A stretch of 64,000 nucleotides of DNA, from the NCBI GenBank assembly GCA_035610835.1, contig CM069454.1:62001-126000 (forward strand), written 5' to 3'. Position numbers and translations under genes: made by a program. Position 1 is the stretch's first letter. The number at the start of each line of letters is the position of its first letter. Below the pieces are notes generated by a model. That model had not been told where the DNA came from. It saw nothing but the letters and a program-made list of their open reading frames with translations, and did not search any database. The stretch comes from Ophiura sarsii (Eukaryota; Echinodermata; Ophiuroidea; Amphilepidida; Ophiuridae). This document shows positions 9,563-20,169 of the stretch, piece by piece.

Positions 9563-11422
9563 GTGTTGGATCTTCAAGAAAGACTTCAAAAGACGTGTGA
9601 GTTGGCGAGAGCAGAACTACAGAAGGCACAGAAGAGATACAAAGCTCATTACAACAAAGGTGCAAAGTCAAGAAAGTTTAAAGTTGGTGATGAGGTGCTT
9701 CTGTTACTGCCAACTGACAAGAACAAATTATTGATGCATTGGAAGGGTCCATTTACAGTGATAGAGAAGAAGAGCGACTTGGATTACAAGATAAATCTTG
9801 GAAACAAAGCAAAAACCTTCCATGCAAATATGCTAAAGAAATACTACAGAAGAGGTCAAGACGAACCATCAGCAGATGTAACGGCTGGTCTCTTCGAGTT
9901 AGCATGTGCATCGGTTATTGAGAATGATGAAGACTTAGACGACGTGACTACTGGATGTGAAAGGTCTATGACTAATGACAACTTGCTGCAACTTCCAGTT
10001 TTTAAACAGACTGAGACAGCATCAGATGTCCATGTGTGTGGTGATTTGTCAAACGACCAACAACGCCAGGTGAAACAACTGTTAACTGAATATGACAGTC
10101 AACTGAGTGATGTTCCAGGAAGATCAAAATTGGGTTTTCACGACATCAAGTTAACAGACAACAAACCTGTCCGTAGTCGACCTTATCCAGTACCACATGC
10201 TTTACGCGAGACAATCAAAAAGGAAGTGAAGACGATGTTAGAGATGGGAGTTATTGAAGAATCTGATAGTCCGTATGCATCGCCATTGTGCATTGTCGTT
10301 AAACCTGACGGAACAAACCGGGTGTGTGCCGACATGAGGAAACTTAATCAAATTACAGTTTTCGATGCAGAACCAACACCAGTTCAGGATGAGATATTTT
10401 CAAAACTAGCCAATGACAAGTTCTTTACAAAAATCGACTTGAGTAAAGGCTATTGGCAGGTGCCATTAAGCGAAGAGGCAAAACCACTGACTGCTTTTAT
10501 CACGCACGACGGTCTATACCAGTTTAAAGTGATGGCCTTTGGTTTGGTAAACTCTTCAGCTTCATTCAGTCGAATTATGAGAAAATTATTGAGAGGAATC
10601 CAGTGTGTGGACAACTATATAGACGATATTCTTATCCATACACCAACTTGGGAAGAGCATGTTGAGAATCTGGCAGAAGTGTTTGAGAGATTGAGAAACG
10701 CTAACATGACAGCAAGACCAACAAAGTGTTATGTAGGATACGACAGAGTGGAGTTTTTAGGGCACGTCGTAGGTCATGGTCAGCTGCAGCCTAATCCAAG
10801 CAAGCTTGAAGCAATCAAAGATGCTCCTAGGCCAAAGACTAAGACACAAGTACGTTCTCTACTTGGGTTACTCAACTACTACAGGTCCTTCATACCAAAC
10901 TTTGCTGCCATAGCATCTCCTCTTACTGACAGAACCAAGAAAGGAGAACCAAACAGGATTAATTGGGATGACAGCCAAGAATTAGCATTCAAGACACTGA
11001 AAGCAAAATTGACTCAGTCACCCATCCTCCATCTACCTGATATCAAGCGACAATTCATCCTCAGAACAGATGCATCTGAAGTTGGAATTGGTGCAGTTTT
11101 ACTTCAGGAATTTGACGGAGAGAAATTTCCTATTGCTTACGCCAGCAAGAAGCTCAACAAAGCACAACGAAACTACTCGGTGATGGAGAAAGAAAGTCTA
11201 GCAGTAGTTTGGGGTACACAGAAGTTTGAACCTTATCTTTACGGGCGTGAATTCATTTTGGAGACCGATCATCAGCCGTTATTGTGCATGCAACGTTCCA
11301 AGGTAGCCAATGGCCGTATCATGAGATGGGCGCTGGCATTACAGCCCTATAGATACAGGATGGTAGCCATAAAAGGCAAAGACAACGTTGTGGCAGATTA
11401 TCTAAGTAGGTCAACTGAGTAG
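9563..11422 (+). CDS. Integrase C-terminus, reverse transcriptase, RNase H (ORF2)
   Basis: 619 codons; the first ATG is made of target-duplication bases, so the natural start was upstream in ORF1. Residues 1-80 are the integrase C-terminal domain with WKGPF at 60-64. A linker of about 100 residues follows. RT runs from about 200 to 400 (MGVIEESDSPYASP, KIDLSKGYWQVPL), with YIDD at 352-355. RNase H spans about 495-615: TDAS with D503, E542/E544, TDHQP with D569, and a terminal ADYLSRS. The gene ends without chromodomain or envelope. RT placed after integrase is copia-like order, but the RT/RH sequences are clearly Ty3/gypsy type. As it stands, ORF2 would lack the integrase core and is probably not expressed normally. 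Confidence 0.93.
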   Translation: MLDLQERLQKTCELARAELQKAQKRYKAHYNKGAKSRKFKVGDEVLLLLPTDKNKLLMHWKGPFTVIEKKSDLDYKINLGNKAKTFHANMLKKYYRRGQDEPSADVTAGLFELACASVIENDEDLDDVTTGCERSMTNDNLLQLPVFKQTETASDVHVCGDLSNDQQRQVKQLLTEYDSQLSDVPGRSKLGFHDIKLTDNKPVRSRPYPVPHALRETIKKEVKTMLEMGVIEESDSPYASPLCIVVKPDGTNRVCADMRKLNQITVFDAEPTPVQDEIFSKLANDKFFTKIDLSKGYWQVPLSEEAKPLTAFITHDGLYQFKVMAFGLVNSSASFSRIMRKLLRGIQCVDNYIDDILIHTPTWEEHVENLAEVFERLRNANMTARPTKCYVGYDRVEFLGHVVGHGQLQPNPSKLEAIKDAPRPKTKTQVRSLLGLLNYYRSFIPNFAAIASPLTDRTKKGEPNRINWDDSQELAFKTLKAKLTQSPILHLPDIKRQFILRTDASEVGIGAVLLQEFDGEKFPIAYASKKLNKAQRNYSVMEKESLAVVWGTQKFEPYLYGREFILETDHQPLLCMQRSKVANGRIMRWALALQPYRYRMVAIKGKDNVVADYLSRSTE

Positions 11423-11583
11423 AATTATAGTTAGTGTAAGTATACATATCTTTCTACTACTTTTAAGTGCACATAGTCTCAGGATGAGAGGTGAAAAGGT
11501 AAGATTGTGTATAGGAAAACTAGATAGTACATAACCATGAGTCAAACTTTAAGTTAAGTGAAAAATGTTTGCAACATTTTCCT

Positions 11584-11600
11584 TAAAGGGGGGAGTTAAA
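11584..11600 (+). promoter_or_regulatory. Polypurine tract
   Basis: TAAAGGGGGGAGTTAAA lies directly before the TGTCGC start of the 3' LTR, the expected place for plus-strand priming. Confidence 0.75.
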
Positions 11601-13286
11601 TGTCGCATATAAAAGGTTAAACATGTGTAGTGTCCTATACTTATCTATTTTAAGGACTTCAAGGGTAGATCTTATAATCAACCATGCACGCCAAACAGTC
11701 AACATATTTGTGATGTGTTAATTCTACCAATTTGTTTTTAAGTAACTCTAGTTTATCCAATCATAGCTTATTTATATTTGAGTTTCAGCCAATCGCAATA
11801 TGGCTATGATATCATTTTTTATTCTTATGACATGATATTTGGTGCAGTCATCTTCTGACCATCAAGGGGTTAAGACCTATAAGGTTTTGGTAGTTCCTCA
11901 CTCTGTGACTACACTGCTGGAAATTAATAATGCAGATTAATTCATGGTGATACAATGTTACAGATGAGAGAATGCAACTCAATAAATCTATGGTGATTTA
12001 GTCTGGAGTTTGTGTTTATATGCCACTGCCAGAGAGATTAATGTAAAGTTTATTTACAAAGGATTCATGTGTAAGTAAATTCTTATTGTATAATATTTTG
12101 TACTCAATGAAGCAGAGATTTTGTATTCAATGTGATAACAATTTTGATATGAAACAAAACTTGATTTGTGTTTTCAATTATGTTGTTTTTGTACATTGGA
12201 AGAAACAAAGATTTGTTTATTTAATGCAATATCAATTTTGATAAGAAACAAAATATGATTTGTGTTTTCAATTATGTACGTTGTTTTTAATTGTGTAATG
12301 CATTTTAATGATACACAACCAGAGTTGCATCAACCAGTGTTTATTTGTAACTACTGTATGTAATGCATAATGATACTCAAAATTCATTAACCAATGTTGG
12401 TTTATAACTGTGTAATGCATTTTTATGATACACAACATGAAAGGTTGGTTCCTCAACATTGTTTATTTATAACTGTGTAATGCATTTTGATGATACACAA
12501 CATGTAAGGTTCCTCAACATTGTTTATTTATAATCATTGTGTAATGCATTTTATATGATACACAATTCAACCAGTGATAGTTAATTTACTAGGATCTTAA
12601 GTTATCTAGTCTTGTGTGTTTCATAACTTATTATCATTAATTGTGTTCGTTCCATATAATTGAGTAATGTTTTAAAATGAGTTATTTGATAATTATATGC
12701 TACATGTACATAACTCTCACATATAATTAGGACTGGTATTCATAAAATTCACTGTATGTTTTCTATACAGCCGTAAATAAAAGATAATGGTTTATCTAAC
12801 ATCTAGTACTGTAAAACAACTAGAACTGTAACAACTAGTACTGTAACAACTAGAACTGTAACAACTAACTGTTGGAGCAACTATCGGCGATAACCGTCCC
12901 ACAGAAATAACAACACTAGGAGGTCCCACAACAAGGAGGAACAACATTACAAATAGATCGAACTTTCGCGAACTTGATGACGACGGTACCGTGAGTGTTT
13001 ACATGTATGCAGCACAACGAAGTATACGAACGCGTGCGCAAGAGCTCTGGGTGTACAATTCATTGGGATAATATTATTGTATAACTGTATGTATGATCTG
13101 GTCATATGAAACATTGTGTATCGTTATTGTATATATATACTGTTATTGTCATTATTGGTTCAAGAAATAATCATGATGAATAAATTGTGAAATCTATTTA
13201 CTGTTTTTTTTATCTTCTTGAATACGAATTCATCATAACAGCTTAGTTAACATGCCACACTGTGCCTATTCCATCTTGCACGTGAC
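11601..13286 (+). repeat. 3' LTR
   Basis: Aligned without gaps to the 5' LTR (offset 6858), differing at 11980, 12950 and 12953 by eye. It ends CACGTGAC and runs into a C tract, so the final A of the CA terminus is missing or changed. The AATAAA copy is at 13179. Confidence 0.95.
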
Positions 13287-13344
13287 CCCCCCCCCCCCCC
13301 CCCCATTTTCATCCCCACACCAAACAAGAAATTTCCGCCACTGG
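13287..13344. repeat. Right end of the repeat element hosting the LTR element
   Basis: A C run (to 13304), then ATTTTCATCCCCACACC and GAAATTTCCGCCACTGG. With 3919-4742 this is the older repeat into whose C-rich tract the LTR element inserted. Confidence 0.5.
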
Positions 13345-13505
13345 CCCTAACCTACATTGACATACTAAAGCTTGACACAGGATTGCAGGTAGAAGAAATC
13401 AAGACAGCTATGTTCGATAGGAAGAAATAGAGAAGCATCGTGGTTCGGGAAAATCACCCGACATAAATAAGTCAAGTAAGTCAAGTCAAACCTTGTAAAC
13501 TGGCA
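13345..13505 (+). pseudogene. LINE 3' end (continuation of 3777-3918)
   Basis: CCCTAACCTACATTGACATA and the following 120 bases match the 3' part of the LINE copy at 44770-44935 and complete the fragments on the other side of the LTR element. It ends in AAGTCAAGTAAGTCAAGTCAA, probably the LINE's short tandem tail. Confidence 0.75.
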
Positions 13506-14157
13506 TACATTGATGATCAATTGGGTTAATAATAAAGTAAACTTGAAACTGAAAGGTCGAATGTTTATGAACTGTTATTGTAGGTGGATTTTGGTTAAAA
13601 TTTTGTTACAAAATTAAGAGACTGTAAAAGTCAACATCAATTAAACTCGGACTCCACTGTCTATAGCCATCGAGACCCACTACCATTTATATACTAGGCA
13701 ATTCCATCAGCCAGCTCGGCATGTTACAATTTTAACCAAAATGTATGATGAAAGTATAGTTTTAACATTGGGGTGTATATATTAGACCACTAGTAACTCA
13801 TATTCAGTATATTTGCATTGTAGTAACGTTATTTAAATCCAAAATTGCAACCAAAATGGCCGCTGTAAATGTAAAAATAAAATACATGAGTGCATGATAA
13901 TCCAAAATAGATATTGTAAGAAGTGTATATTGCATCACATTCACCAAGTAGTATGTTCTAAACTGCTAAGCTATTGCTTTTGGATATAAGGCCTACCTCT
14001 GAAAATTTTGATTCATTTTCACTTTCCAAAATGCCAGAATGGATAAGTTAACGTGTTAAATTACCTAAAACAATTGTTTTGTGTTGTAAATGACCATACT
14101 ATGTAATACAAATACCTCCAAATATAATGGAACAGCATTCACTACATATCTATGATA
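13506..14157. other. Non-coding stretch
   Basis: AT-rich, no open frame, repeat or RNA gene recognised. An AATAAAGTAAACTTGAAACT at about 13530 looks like another retroelement 3' end but is too short to classify. Confidence 0.4.
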
Positions 14158-14410
14158 AAGCATATGAAAATGTGTAAACATGCTGAAAAGCATATGAAAA
14201 TGTGTAAACATGCTGAAAAGCATATGAAAATGTGTAAACATGCTGAAAAGCATATGAAAATGTGTAAACATGCTGAAAAGCATATGAAAATGTGTAAACA
14301 TGCTGAAAAGCATATGAAAATGTGTAAACATGCTGAAAAGCATATGAAAATGTGTAAACATGCTGAAAAGCATATGAAAATGTGTAAACATGCTGAAAAG
14401 CATATGAAAA
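14158..14410. repeat. 30-bp minisatellite, 8 perfect copies plus a partial
   Basis: Unit CATATGAAAATGTGTAAACA+TGCTGAAAAG repeats without change from 14161 to 14400. As 30 is divisible by three, frames on both strands stay open through it; these are not genes. Confidence 0.97.
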
Positions 14411-14765
14411 TGTGCTATACATGATATGCAATGTAAACATGCTGAAAAGCATATGAAAATGTGTTATGTAATGATATGCAATAAAACACGATGAAAAAGC
14501 ATATGTGAATGTGTTACACATGTATTTGATATGAAATGTAAACATGAAATGTGAAAGTTATGTGAACATGAATGTAAACATGCCGAAAAGCATATGAAAA
14601 TGTAAAAATGCTGAAAAGTATATGAAAAGGTGTTAAACATGTGTATGATAGGCCTATGCAATGTAAACATGCTGAAAAACATAGGAAAATGTATTATACA
14701 TGTATCGATAATGTAATGTAAACATGATGAAACTATGTGAAATGTGAAAATTATGATAGTGATAA
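14411..14765. repeat. Decayed flank of the 30-bp minisatellite
   Basis: Variants of GTAAACATGCTGAAAAGCAT are interspersed with ATGATATGCAATG spacers. The array is old here and freshly homogenised to the left. Confidence 0.8.
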
Positions 14766-14895
14766 ACAATAAAAGAAAAAAGAAAAAAAAGCCTAGGGGC
14801 TGTAGATCTAGTTTGAATATTTTAAAATATTCAAGATGGCTGCAAAAGGTTAAAATAACTGAAAAACAGTTTTAGTTTATTGTTATTCCAATTAT

Positions 14896-15250
14896 TTTCC
14901 TAATATCATAATAGATAGCACACATCCACAAATGTTGTCGCCCTCTATAGCCGGCTTCGGTACAAAGTTCGGTGCTAACATTCAAATGGGTAGCACATTC
15001 ATTCATTCCAATCAAGCATAGTTTCTGGGCCGCGGCGGGCCTCAAATTGTACAAAATTATACTAAACTACAGCTTCTTCCCATGTCTATGTTGTCTTCAA
15101 ATTAATTATGATTTTATTTATTTCTCTAATATTATAATAGGTAGCACACATCCACAAATGTTGTCGCCCTCTATAGCCGGCCTCGGCACAAAGTTTGGTC
15201 CCATTATCTATATGGGTAGTACATTCATTCATTCTGTAAATCAAGCATCT
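14896..15250. repeat. Diverged direct duplication, period about 226 bp
   Basis: 14896-15020 and 15123-15246 share AGCACACATCCACAAATGTT, CGCCCTCTATAGCCGGC and CATTCATTCATTC. Small differences indicate an old tandem duplication or two insertions of one repeat. Confidence 0.75.
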
Positions 15251-15329
15251 TCTGCGCGGGTCGTTAACCGTCAACACCGACTTACTATCACGGAAGAATA
15301 CACCGGGCACCCATTAATAAATTAATCAC

Positions 15330-17678
15330 TATGGTCATGTGTTTTAAGCTCGCCTCCTTTCGCGTTACACACGGATTTTGGCTTTCGCGACATAATTTTA
15401 ACTTTACACACTTATATTTGCTTGTATACCCCCCTGAGGTAGTAAAAGTATACATATTTTGAAGGGAAATTGCATGAGAAAACCAAATATTTATGCCATT
15501 AAAATTTTAGTACGACCAAGAACTAAAATGGTATGATCGGAAATATTCAGAAAAATATCAGAGTTTTTCAATTTTTAATTTGAGATCCATATATTTTTAT
15601 TTTTTATACCTACCCCTATCATTTTTTTAAAAACATATTTGAATTCCTCATGAAATTACCCATTAGATGATAAATGTATATAATTGTCAAAGTTACTACG
15701 TCGGTATGGTAATTATACCGGCTAGTGAATATCTCAAATTTTTATTTTATATATTTTTAGAATTTTCAGAAATATTTGTTTAAGGATGAGGCCTTTCCTG
15801 ATATAAACTGCATTTCTGAATTCCTCTAGTTACAAGCTTTCCAAAAATGTATACTTTTGCTATCATAGGTTGAAAACTTTTTCTGTTATAGTCATTTTTA
15901 TAAATTCGGTAAATTGAGGCTGATTATTCATGTTGACTGTGTAGCGAATAGGAAGAAAGCTGATGATCATTGTCTTATCTATAATTAATTAGTTGTTACA
16001 AATAGTTGACAATTCTGTTGAACCACATACTGAAAGACTACTAAATATCCTTTGAAATGGGACCAAAATGGTGTTTAAACATTAAACAGGCTCTCGTGTC
16101 AAAATGGACCACAAAAAGTCCGGATCCTTCATGATTCCCAAATAATGTCAGATTGTGTTGTTGTTCAACATTAAAGAAAAAACAAGGCTAGAAAGAGAAA
16201 AAAGGAAGGGAAAGAAAGTAGTCATCCTGGTTTAGCCCCCCCCCCCTGCATTCCCCTTAGCATTGGTGTGTGTATGTGGTAGGGGGGGGGGCTTTAATGC
16301 ATGCCCTATCCCAGTGTCATGAATTAAAATAAGAGACAATTAAATTATTACATGCAAGGAATAAATTGACTGAATCAAGTCATAATTGTTGCCTTCCTGT
16401 CCCATACATTCTGGCACGCGTGTCAATATAATGATGAGTGAGGGCGCACCACCAAATTACTCCGCATATGTAATAACGAAATTCGGTCGGTTTAAGTAGA
16501 TTTAACATTGAAGTCACAATTTTTATAAGAAGATAGGCTTGAAATTGCACGATATTCGGCAATATGATTGAGATATATGTCAAGATTATATAACCAACAA
16601 ATCATACTATTTTGAAAACGGTAAGCAAAAATAGGCACGCGGATGTACATGATAGCATACCCAAATATGAGTGATGTGTATTCGGTCAGTAACTTTCGAC
16701 GAATAGGGAAATGAGTGTTGCGAGACTCGGTGAAATAAGGTGGGAATTTCATCTTGAAAAACGAATAATATCTTTTTCTAACCAAATCTATGTTAAAATA
16801 ACCCATTGCATTACAGGCATTGTAATTTTAATTCGGACATTGCCGAATTTGAGTAATAAGCTTATTTCTGTTTTTTCTCAAATCTTGCCCGTATTAATAA
16901 ATGGACTGCGCGAGTTCGACTCCAGAGCCCGACTCCCGAGCCCAGCAAAATACTCGAGTTTGGCTCAAGTTCTCTGTGATCTAAGTGTGATCAAATCTGA
17001 AATCTGGGCCCAAGCATACTAGTTCTTTCAACGCTGAGGATTTATTTTATTACACCTCAGTACAGCTTAAATTAGGCTAGAGGCAAAATAAAAATAAAAA
17101 CATGTTTAGCATCGGGACTTTTTTCAAAAAAGGAAGGAAGAGGCCCTTTTGTTTTATTTTTCCCCCCACTTTAAGTACAAAACCGCCCTGGTAAGCGATA
17201 AACATTGCGAACCTGAAAAAGTTATGACTGAAATAAAGAGAAAAAAGAAAAGAAAATTGAAGCGGACCCCAAAAAAGGAAGCGGGAGGGGACGCTAAACA
17301 GGTTCATTTTTTATTTTGCCTTAGTCTAGTGTACAACCAAAATCACTATGACGACAATGCGATGATAGTGCGATGCAGCGCATTGATCGCGATTGGCACA
17401 TTTACAACACAAGGTTTATCGCAAATAGAAAAAAAAGCCATTGATTATCCTTATCTGTTGCATTGTGCGATCACAAATGGGGCAACCTGTTGACCTTCGC
17501 TGACATCACACAAGCAGTAACTTCCACGTACAAATGGTCTGCGGCAAGCCTGGGCAATTCATGGGTACCACTGACTAGACCCCCCACCCCCCCCCCCCCC
17601 CAAAAAAAGAAATCCCTGGCCCTTTTCCACTGCGCCCTCCCTGTCCTTCGCTGGATCAGCAATGCAACGGGTCCTCAC
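15330..17678. other. Non-coding stretch up to the assembly gap
   Basis: No gene recognised. 15436-15480 and 15830-15875 form a weak inverted pair around AAAGTATACAT, perhaps an old foldback. C/G homopolymers lie at 16230-16300 and 17580-17600. The piece 17416-17490 (TTTATCGCAAATAG, GCCATTGATTATCC) matches one arm of a repeat at 46630-46690. Confidence 0.4.
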
Positions 17679-17778
17679 NNNNNNNNNNNNNNNNNNNNNN
17701 NNNNNNNNNNNNNNNNNNNNNNNNNNNNNNNNNNNNNNNNNNNNNNNNNNNNNNNNNNNNNNNNNNNNNNNNNNNNNN
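17679..17778. other. Assembly gap (100 N)
   Basis: Exactly 100 undetermined bases, the usual placeholder for a scaffold join of unknown size. Confidence 1.
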
Positions 17779-17990
17779 AATGTTGACATTTAAATAATGT
17801 CTGAAGTTTCTATATGCTACCAGAGTTTATGTGCTATAGGGGGACCGAGTTGCAATATGTTGACGTTTAAATAATGTCTGAAGTTTCTATATGCTAACAG
17901 AGTTTATGTGCTATAGGGGGGGGGGACCGAGTTGCAAAATGTTGATGTTTAAATAATGTCTGAAGTTTCTATATGCTACCAGAGTTGATC
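17779..17990. repeat. 77-82-bp tandem repeat beside the gap
   Basis: Three copies of a unit with TTTAAATAATGTCTGAAGTT and GTGCTATAGGGGGACCGAG; the second unit is longer through its G run. The array probably continues into the gap and caused it. Confidence 0.9.
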
Positions 17991-18127
17991 AAGTCACAAG
18001 AGTCTAGCACACCATAAGCTTTATATGTATATATTTGATGAAGTAGGAACACGACTCTCACTAAAACTTAAGGGTGAGTGCATCACATAACGCCTTGAGT
18101 CACCTCATGAATATATTACATGTATTA

Positions 18128-18811
18128 CAGGCTGTAACAAAAAAAAGTTATACAGTTTTGAAAAAATATTAAAAATATCTCTTGTAAAATTTCTGTTTCG
18201 ACTTTTAATGGCTTGGAAGGGGAATTTTCTTAGCTTTCGAATAAGCTTTGTTTCATGACAATCGATTGTCGGTAAGCAGAGATATGATCAATTGTCTAAA
18301 GTAGTCATGAAATCACCTGGGCCACTTTTGGTTTAATCAATGGTAAAACCACTGGGATGAATATGAATGGAATCGTACCAGGAACAGAGCAGTAGAGCGC
18401 TCTTGTTAGACAACAATGGTTCATTTCAAGTGGTTAACAGTATTACAAAGAAGGTTAGGTCTTTACAAATATTATGTATTTATTTTATGAATTTATTTAT
18501 TCAAATGAAATAAAACTATTTGAAAAAGAATTATATTGTTCTCTTTAATGTTCCTTGCATGATACCCTAATCATTTAATGTATACAAGATATAAGATTGT
18601 ATGATATTGTGGAAGTGGCCCAACCCGATTTCTAGACGACTTAGTAGATTAGTCATACATTTTAAACGCAAGTAGTTAAAAAGACCAAATAAAATGATTC
18701 TGGTAGCCAAAACGGAACTTTACACAGAGTGTAAGAGATTTTGACATTGCATGATTTTAACATTGGATTAAAAATAAAATTGCGATTGTATAACTTTTTT
18801 GTTACAGTCTG
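18128..18811. mobile_element. MITE with TA duplication
   Basis: Left end CAGGCTGTAACAAAAAAAAG and right end CTTTTTTGTTACAGTCTG are inverted copies flanked by TA. Non-coding; consistent with a Tc1/mariner-type non-autonomous element of 684 bp. Confidence 0.65.
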
Positions 18812-18813
18812 TA

Positions 18814-19336
18814 TGAAACCACGCTTGTCCTGTATTGTCTCGCCAATGCAGGTAAATTTGACTGAATTAATAAAGCTTCAAATTACAATTTTTGAGCATT
18901 TTAATTAATTTAAATTTGTTGAACCATAATTGACTATTTTAGCTAATTCATATAGCCTGGTCCGAGGAATTTGTTTGAGTCTGATCCCAAGACCCAAGAA
19001 TGTGTCCATATAGACCAATCGTGTAGACTAAACAATATGCAAAATGAGTACAATTCAAGTTATTCTGCGATGGGAAGGTGATCTCACAGCAAGAATTTTT
19101 CACCAACCTGCTTGTCCCCTAGATTGGCAGTTATTGATGTATCCAATTGAAGCAATAGGTATATTCACCATGCATTGCAGCTCTGCATTTGAATACACAC
19201 ATTATTATTACTATACTGCAAAAGCAAACTTTTAGACAAACGGATATGACATTGCCTTTGGGAATAAACACCTATTTTCAATGTAAAATTGCTTCTTTCT
19301 GAAGGAAAATTGGGCATCCATAATTGCATATTATCA
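18814..19336. other. Non-coding stretch
   Basis: Nothing recognised; the short frame at 19044-19235 has no similarity I know. Confidence 0.4.
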
Positions 19337-20166
19337 CTTTCCCCAAAATGATGTGTTAAAAAAGTGGTACTTTTCAAGATCCTAGACGAGTTAAAGGTAT
19401 ATTATGTGATCTTTCCAGGAAACGCCCTCAACATCAAAAAAATAAATTGAAAAAGCAGATTTTCTTGCAGATTTACATTTCTGATCATAAATCGAACATA
19501 CATTCCAAGTTATACAGGGCGATACGATTCTTAATTACTTCAAAATCATGGTTTTAGAGTGAAAATAAACTGTCGGATTGTCAATTTTTGTCCGACAACT
19601 TATTTTACTCTAGTCTAAATGAACTCTAAAACCATGATTTTGAGGTAAATAGGAATCGTATCGCTCTGTAACTTGGAATGTATGTCCGATTTATGATCAG
19701 AAATGTAAATCTGCAAGAAAATCTACTTTCTAAAAAAAATCATGAATAGAGGGCGCTCTCTGGAAAAGATCACATAATATGCCTTTAAGTGCATATAACT
19801 CCATCACACACAATTAGGCATTTCGAGAGATTGAAACACTTTTAAAAAAGGAAAACGATTGGCTATACCCACACAAGTTTCACATGTTTATTTTCCAAAA
19901 CAGTCACTTTTACCCAAAATTGTGTTTTACGGCGATGCAGGGAAATTATTGGCGTTACTGGTGGACACTATTGGTTAGTCATGCGTGAAAGTCATTCATT
20001 TTTTATTTTAAATAAGACCAGCTTAAGATAAAAGTGACTTTATTTTACTGAAAATAAAGACAATTTAAATGATTTTTTTTTCTCCAAAAAGCATGGGAGA
20101 CATGTTTGTAACTTTCTATGATCTTGAAAAGTGCCACTTTTTTTCTGAAAACATTTTGGGGAAATG
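19337..20166. mobile_element. Outer inverted repeat hosting a TTAA foldback
   Basis: CTTTCCCCAAAATG with AAGTGGTACTTTTCAAGATC (19337-19381) is mirrored by GATCTTGAAAAGTGCCACTT with CATTTTGGGGAAATG (20120-20166). It appears to be an older foldback into which the 19395-19784 element inserted. Confidence 0.55.
19395..19784. mobile_element. Foldback MITE with TTAA duplication
   Basis: TTAA at 19391-19394 and 19785-19788 flanks a 390-bp element whose two halves are inverted copies nearly throughout (AGGTATATTATGTGATCTTT at the left; its complement at the right). The hinge is a TGTCGGATTG..TCCGACA hairpin. A damaged relative is at 62589-62850. Confidence 0.85.
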
Positions 20167-20169
20167 TTA

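Larger units (their letters stand above)
4743..13286 (+). mobile_element. Gmr1-like Ty3/gypsy LTR retrotransposon, nearly complete
   Basis: An 8.5-kb element with two near-identical 1.69-kb LTRs, a tRNA-Pro-type primer site, gag, protease, integrase, then RT-RNase H, and a purine tract. The order integrase before RT is the reverse of ordinary Ty3/gypsy but is known for the Gmr1 group. No envelope frame follows RNase H. It sits in a C-rich tract of an older repeat, so its target duplication (probably CCCCC) cannot be delimited. The LTRs differ at only three positions that I noticed, so insertion was recent. The only clear lesion is a 193-bp insertion between the two ORFs. Confidence 0.95.

Noticed and set aside
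9384..9671. Minus-strand 95-codon frame
   Set aside because: Lies across the LINE tail and antisense to integrase; no motif.
11423..11600. Envelope gene after RNase H
   Set aside because: Only about 180 non-coding bases separate RNase H from the LTR.
14065..14545. Open frames of 90-131 codons on both strands
   Set aside because: Produced by the 30-bp minisatellite, whose length is a multiple of three.
17463..17789. Open frames running through the N gap
   Set aside because: They exist only because N codons are not stops.
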